Below, piece by piece: positions 63,907-64,000 of a stretch of DNA of 64,000 bases. Source of the DNA: Thiorhodovibrio litoralis (GTDB lineage Bacteria; Pseudomonadota; Gammaproteobacteria; Chromatiales; Chromatiaceae); contig NZ_CP121473.1 in assembly GCF_033954455.1 (NCBI RefSeq), forward strand, positions 3,396,501-3,460,500. The letters run 5' to 3'. The translations under genes were made by a program, and so were the position numbers. The notes under the pieces were generated by a model that saw only the letters and a program-made list of their open reading frames with translations, did no database searches and was not told the DNA's origin. Position 1 is the first letter of the stretch, and each line of letters starts with the position of its first letter.

Positions 63907-64000
63907 ATGATTGCCAATATTGTTGGAATTGATTGCGCGTCGGATCCTGGGAATGTCGGGCTGGCATTATGAGGATTTGGGCTCGGCGGAGGCGCTGTCG
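63907..64000 (+). other. Start of a second cassette ORF, runs off the window
   Basis: ATG 63907 opens MIANIVGIDCASDPGNVGLAL and stops. A second ATG (63953) in another frame reads MSGWHYEDLGSAEALS to the window edge. The first peptide faintly recalls the GIDCA start of DUF429-type proteins. The region follows the attC R' box closely, as expected of another cassette gene; identity is unresolved. Confidence 0.3.

Overview
This GC-rich window comes from a gammaproteobacterium. The best guess is a purple sulfur or related sulfur bacterium (Chromatiales). The backbone carries recA-recX-alaS-lysC-csrA-tRNA-Ser, which is gammaproteobacterial synteny. It also has a prkA-yeaH-spoVR operon, lpxD, hemH, argG, ampD, thrC and a leuA-like gene. 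A divergent DsrC/TusE-type protein and a metallo-beta-lactamase/rhodanese fusion fit a sulfur-metabolising host, but the taxon is inferred from gene content only.

Layout. 1-6.3 kb: a transposase cut by the window edge, a DUF89 phosphatase-like gene with a small zinc-ribbon partner, a monooxygenase, a sulfotransferase, and an ISKra4-type element (4634-6019, 8-bp target duplication) sitting in a methyltransferase/transposase hybrid remnant. 6.6-33.5 kb: mostly housekeeping genes, including haem synthesis, a potassium-channel-like protein, amino-acid synthesis, lipid A, molybdopterin, the PrkA stress-kinase operon, a response regulator with an EAL domain, recA/recX/alaS/lysC/csrA and tRNA-Ser(GCT). 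33.5-38.4 kb: a decayed conjugative element next to that tRNA, with DsbC-like, two TraV-like lipoproteins, pilin, an RRXRR-like small protein, a truncated TraC and an HTH regulator. 38.5-41.4 kb: the DsrC-like gene, a BCCT transporter and a small membrane protein.

41.5-49.7 kb: a katG pseudogene split by a 6.5-kb transposable element (41521-48031) with perfect 16-bp terminal inverted repeats and a 5-bp target duplication. The katG tail lies on one side and the body on the other. The element carries a large transposase in two frames joined at a run of nine A. It also carries a compact four-gene unit: zinc-ribbon protein, DDE transposase, ExeA-like AAA ATPase and a RepB-like archaeo-eukaryotic-type primase. 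This self-contained transposition/priming unit is the strongest candidate in the window for a poorly described system.

50-61.5 kb: an accessory stress and envelope region (CsbD, TrkA-C membrane protein, phospholipase D-like enzyme, TM2 protein, small lipoproteins, MBL-rhodanese, CBS protein, pyruvate oxidase-like enzyme, DUF1328). It is full of gene fragments: brkB, fumC, a membrane-fusion protein, a frameshifted cation-diffusion facilitator, a glutamate synthase tail, a duplicated phospholipase D 3' end and a SagB-type oxidoreductase. 62-64 kb: an AT-rich IS4-type element, then what looks like an integron gene cassette. That cassette has an AT-rich orphan ORF bounded by a GTTAGGC core site and an attC-like hairpin ending in GTTGGGC, followed by the start of a second cassette at the window edge. 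No integron integrase is visible.
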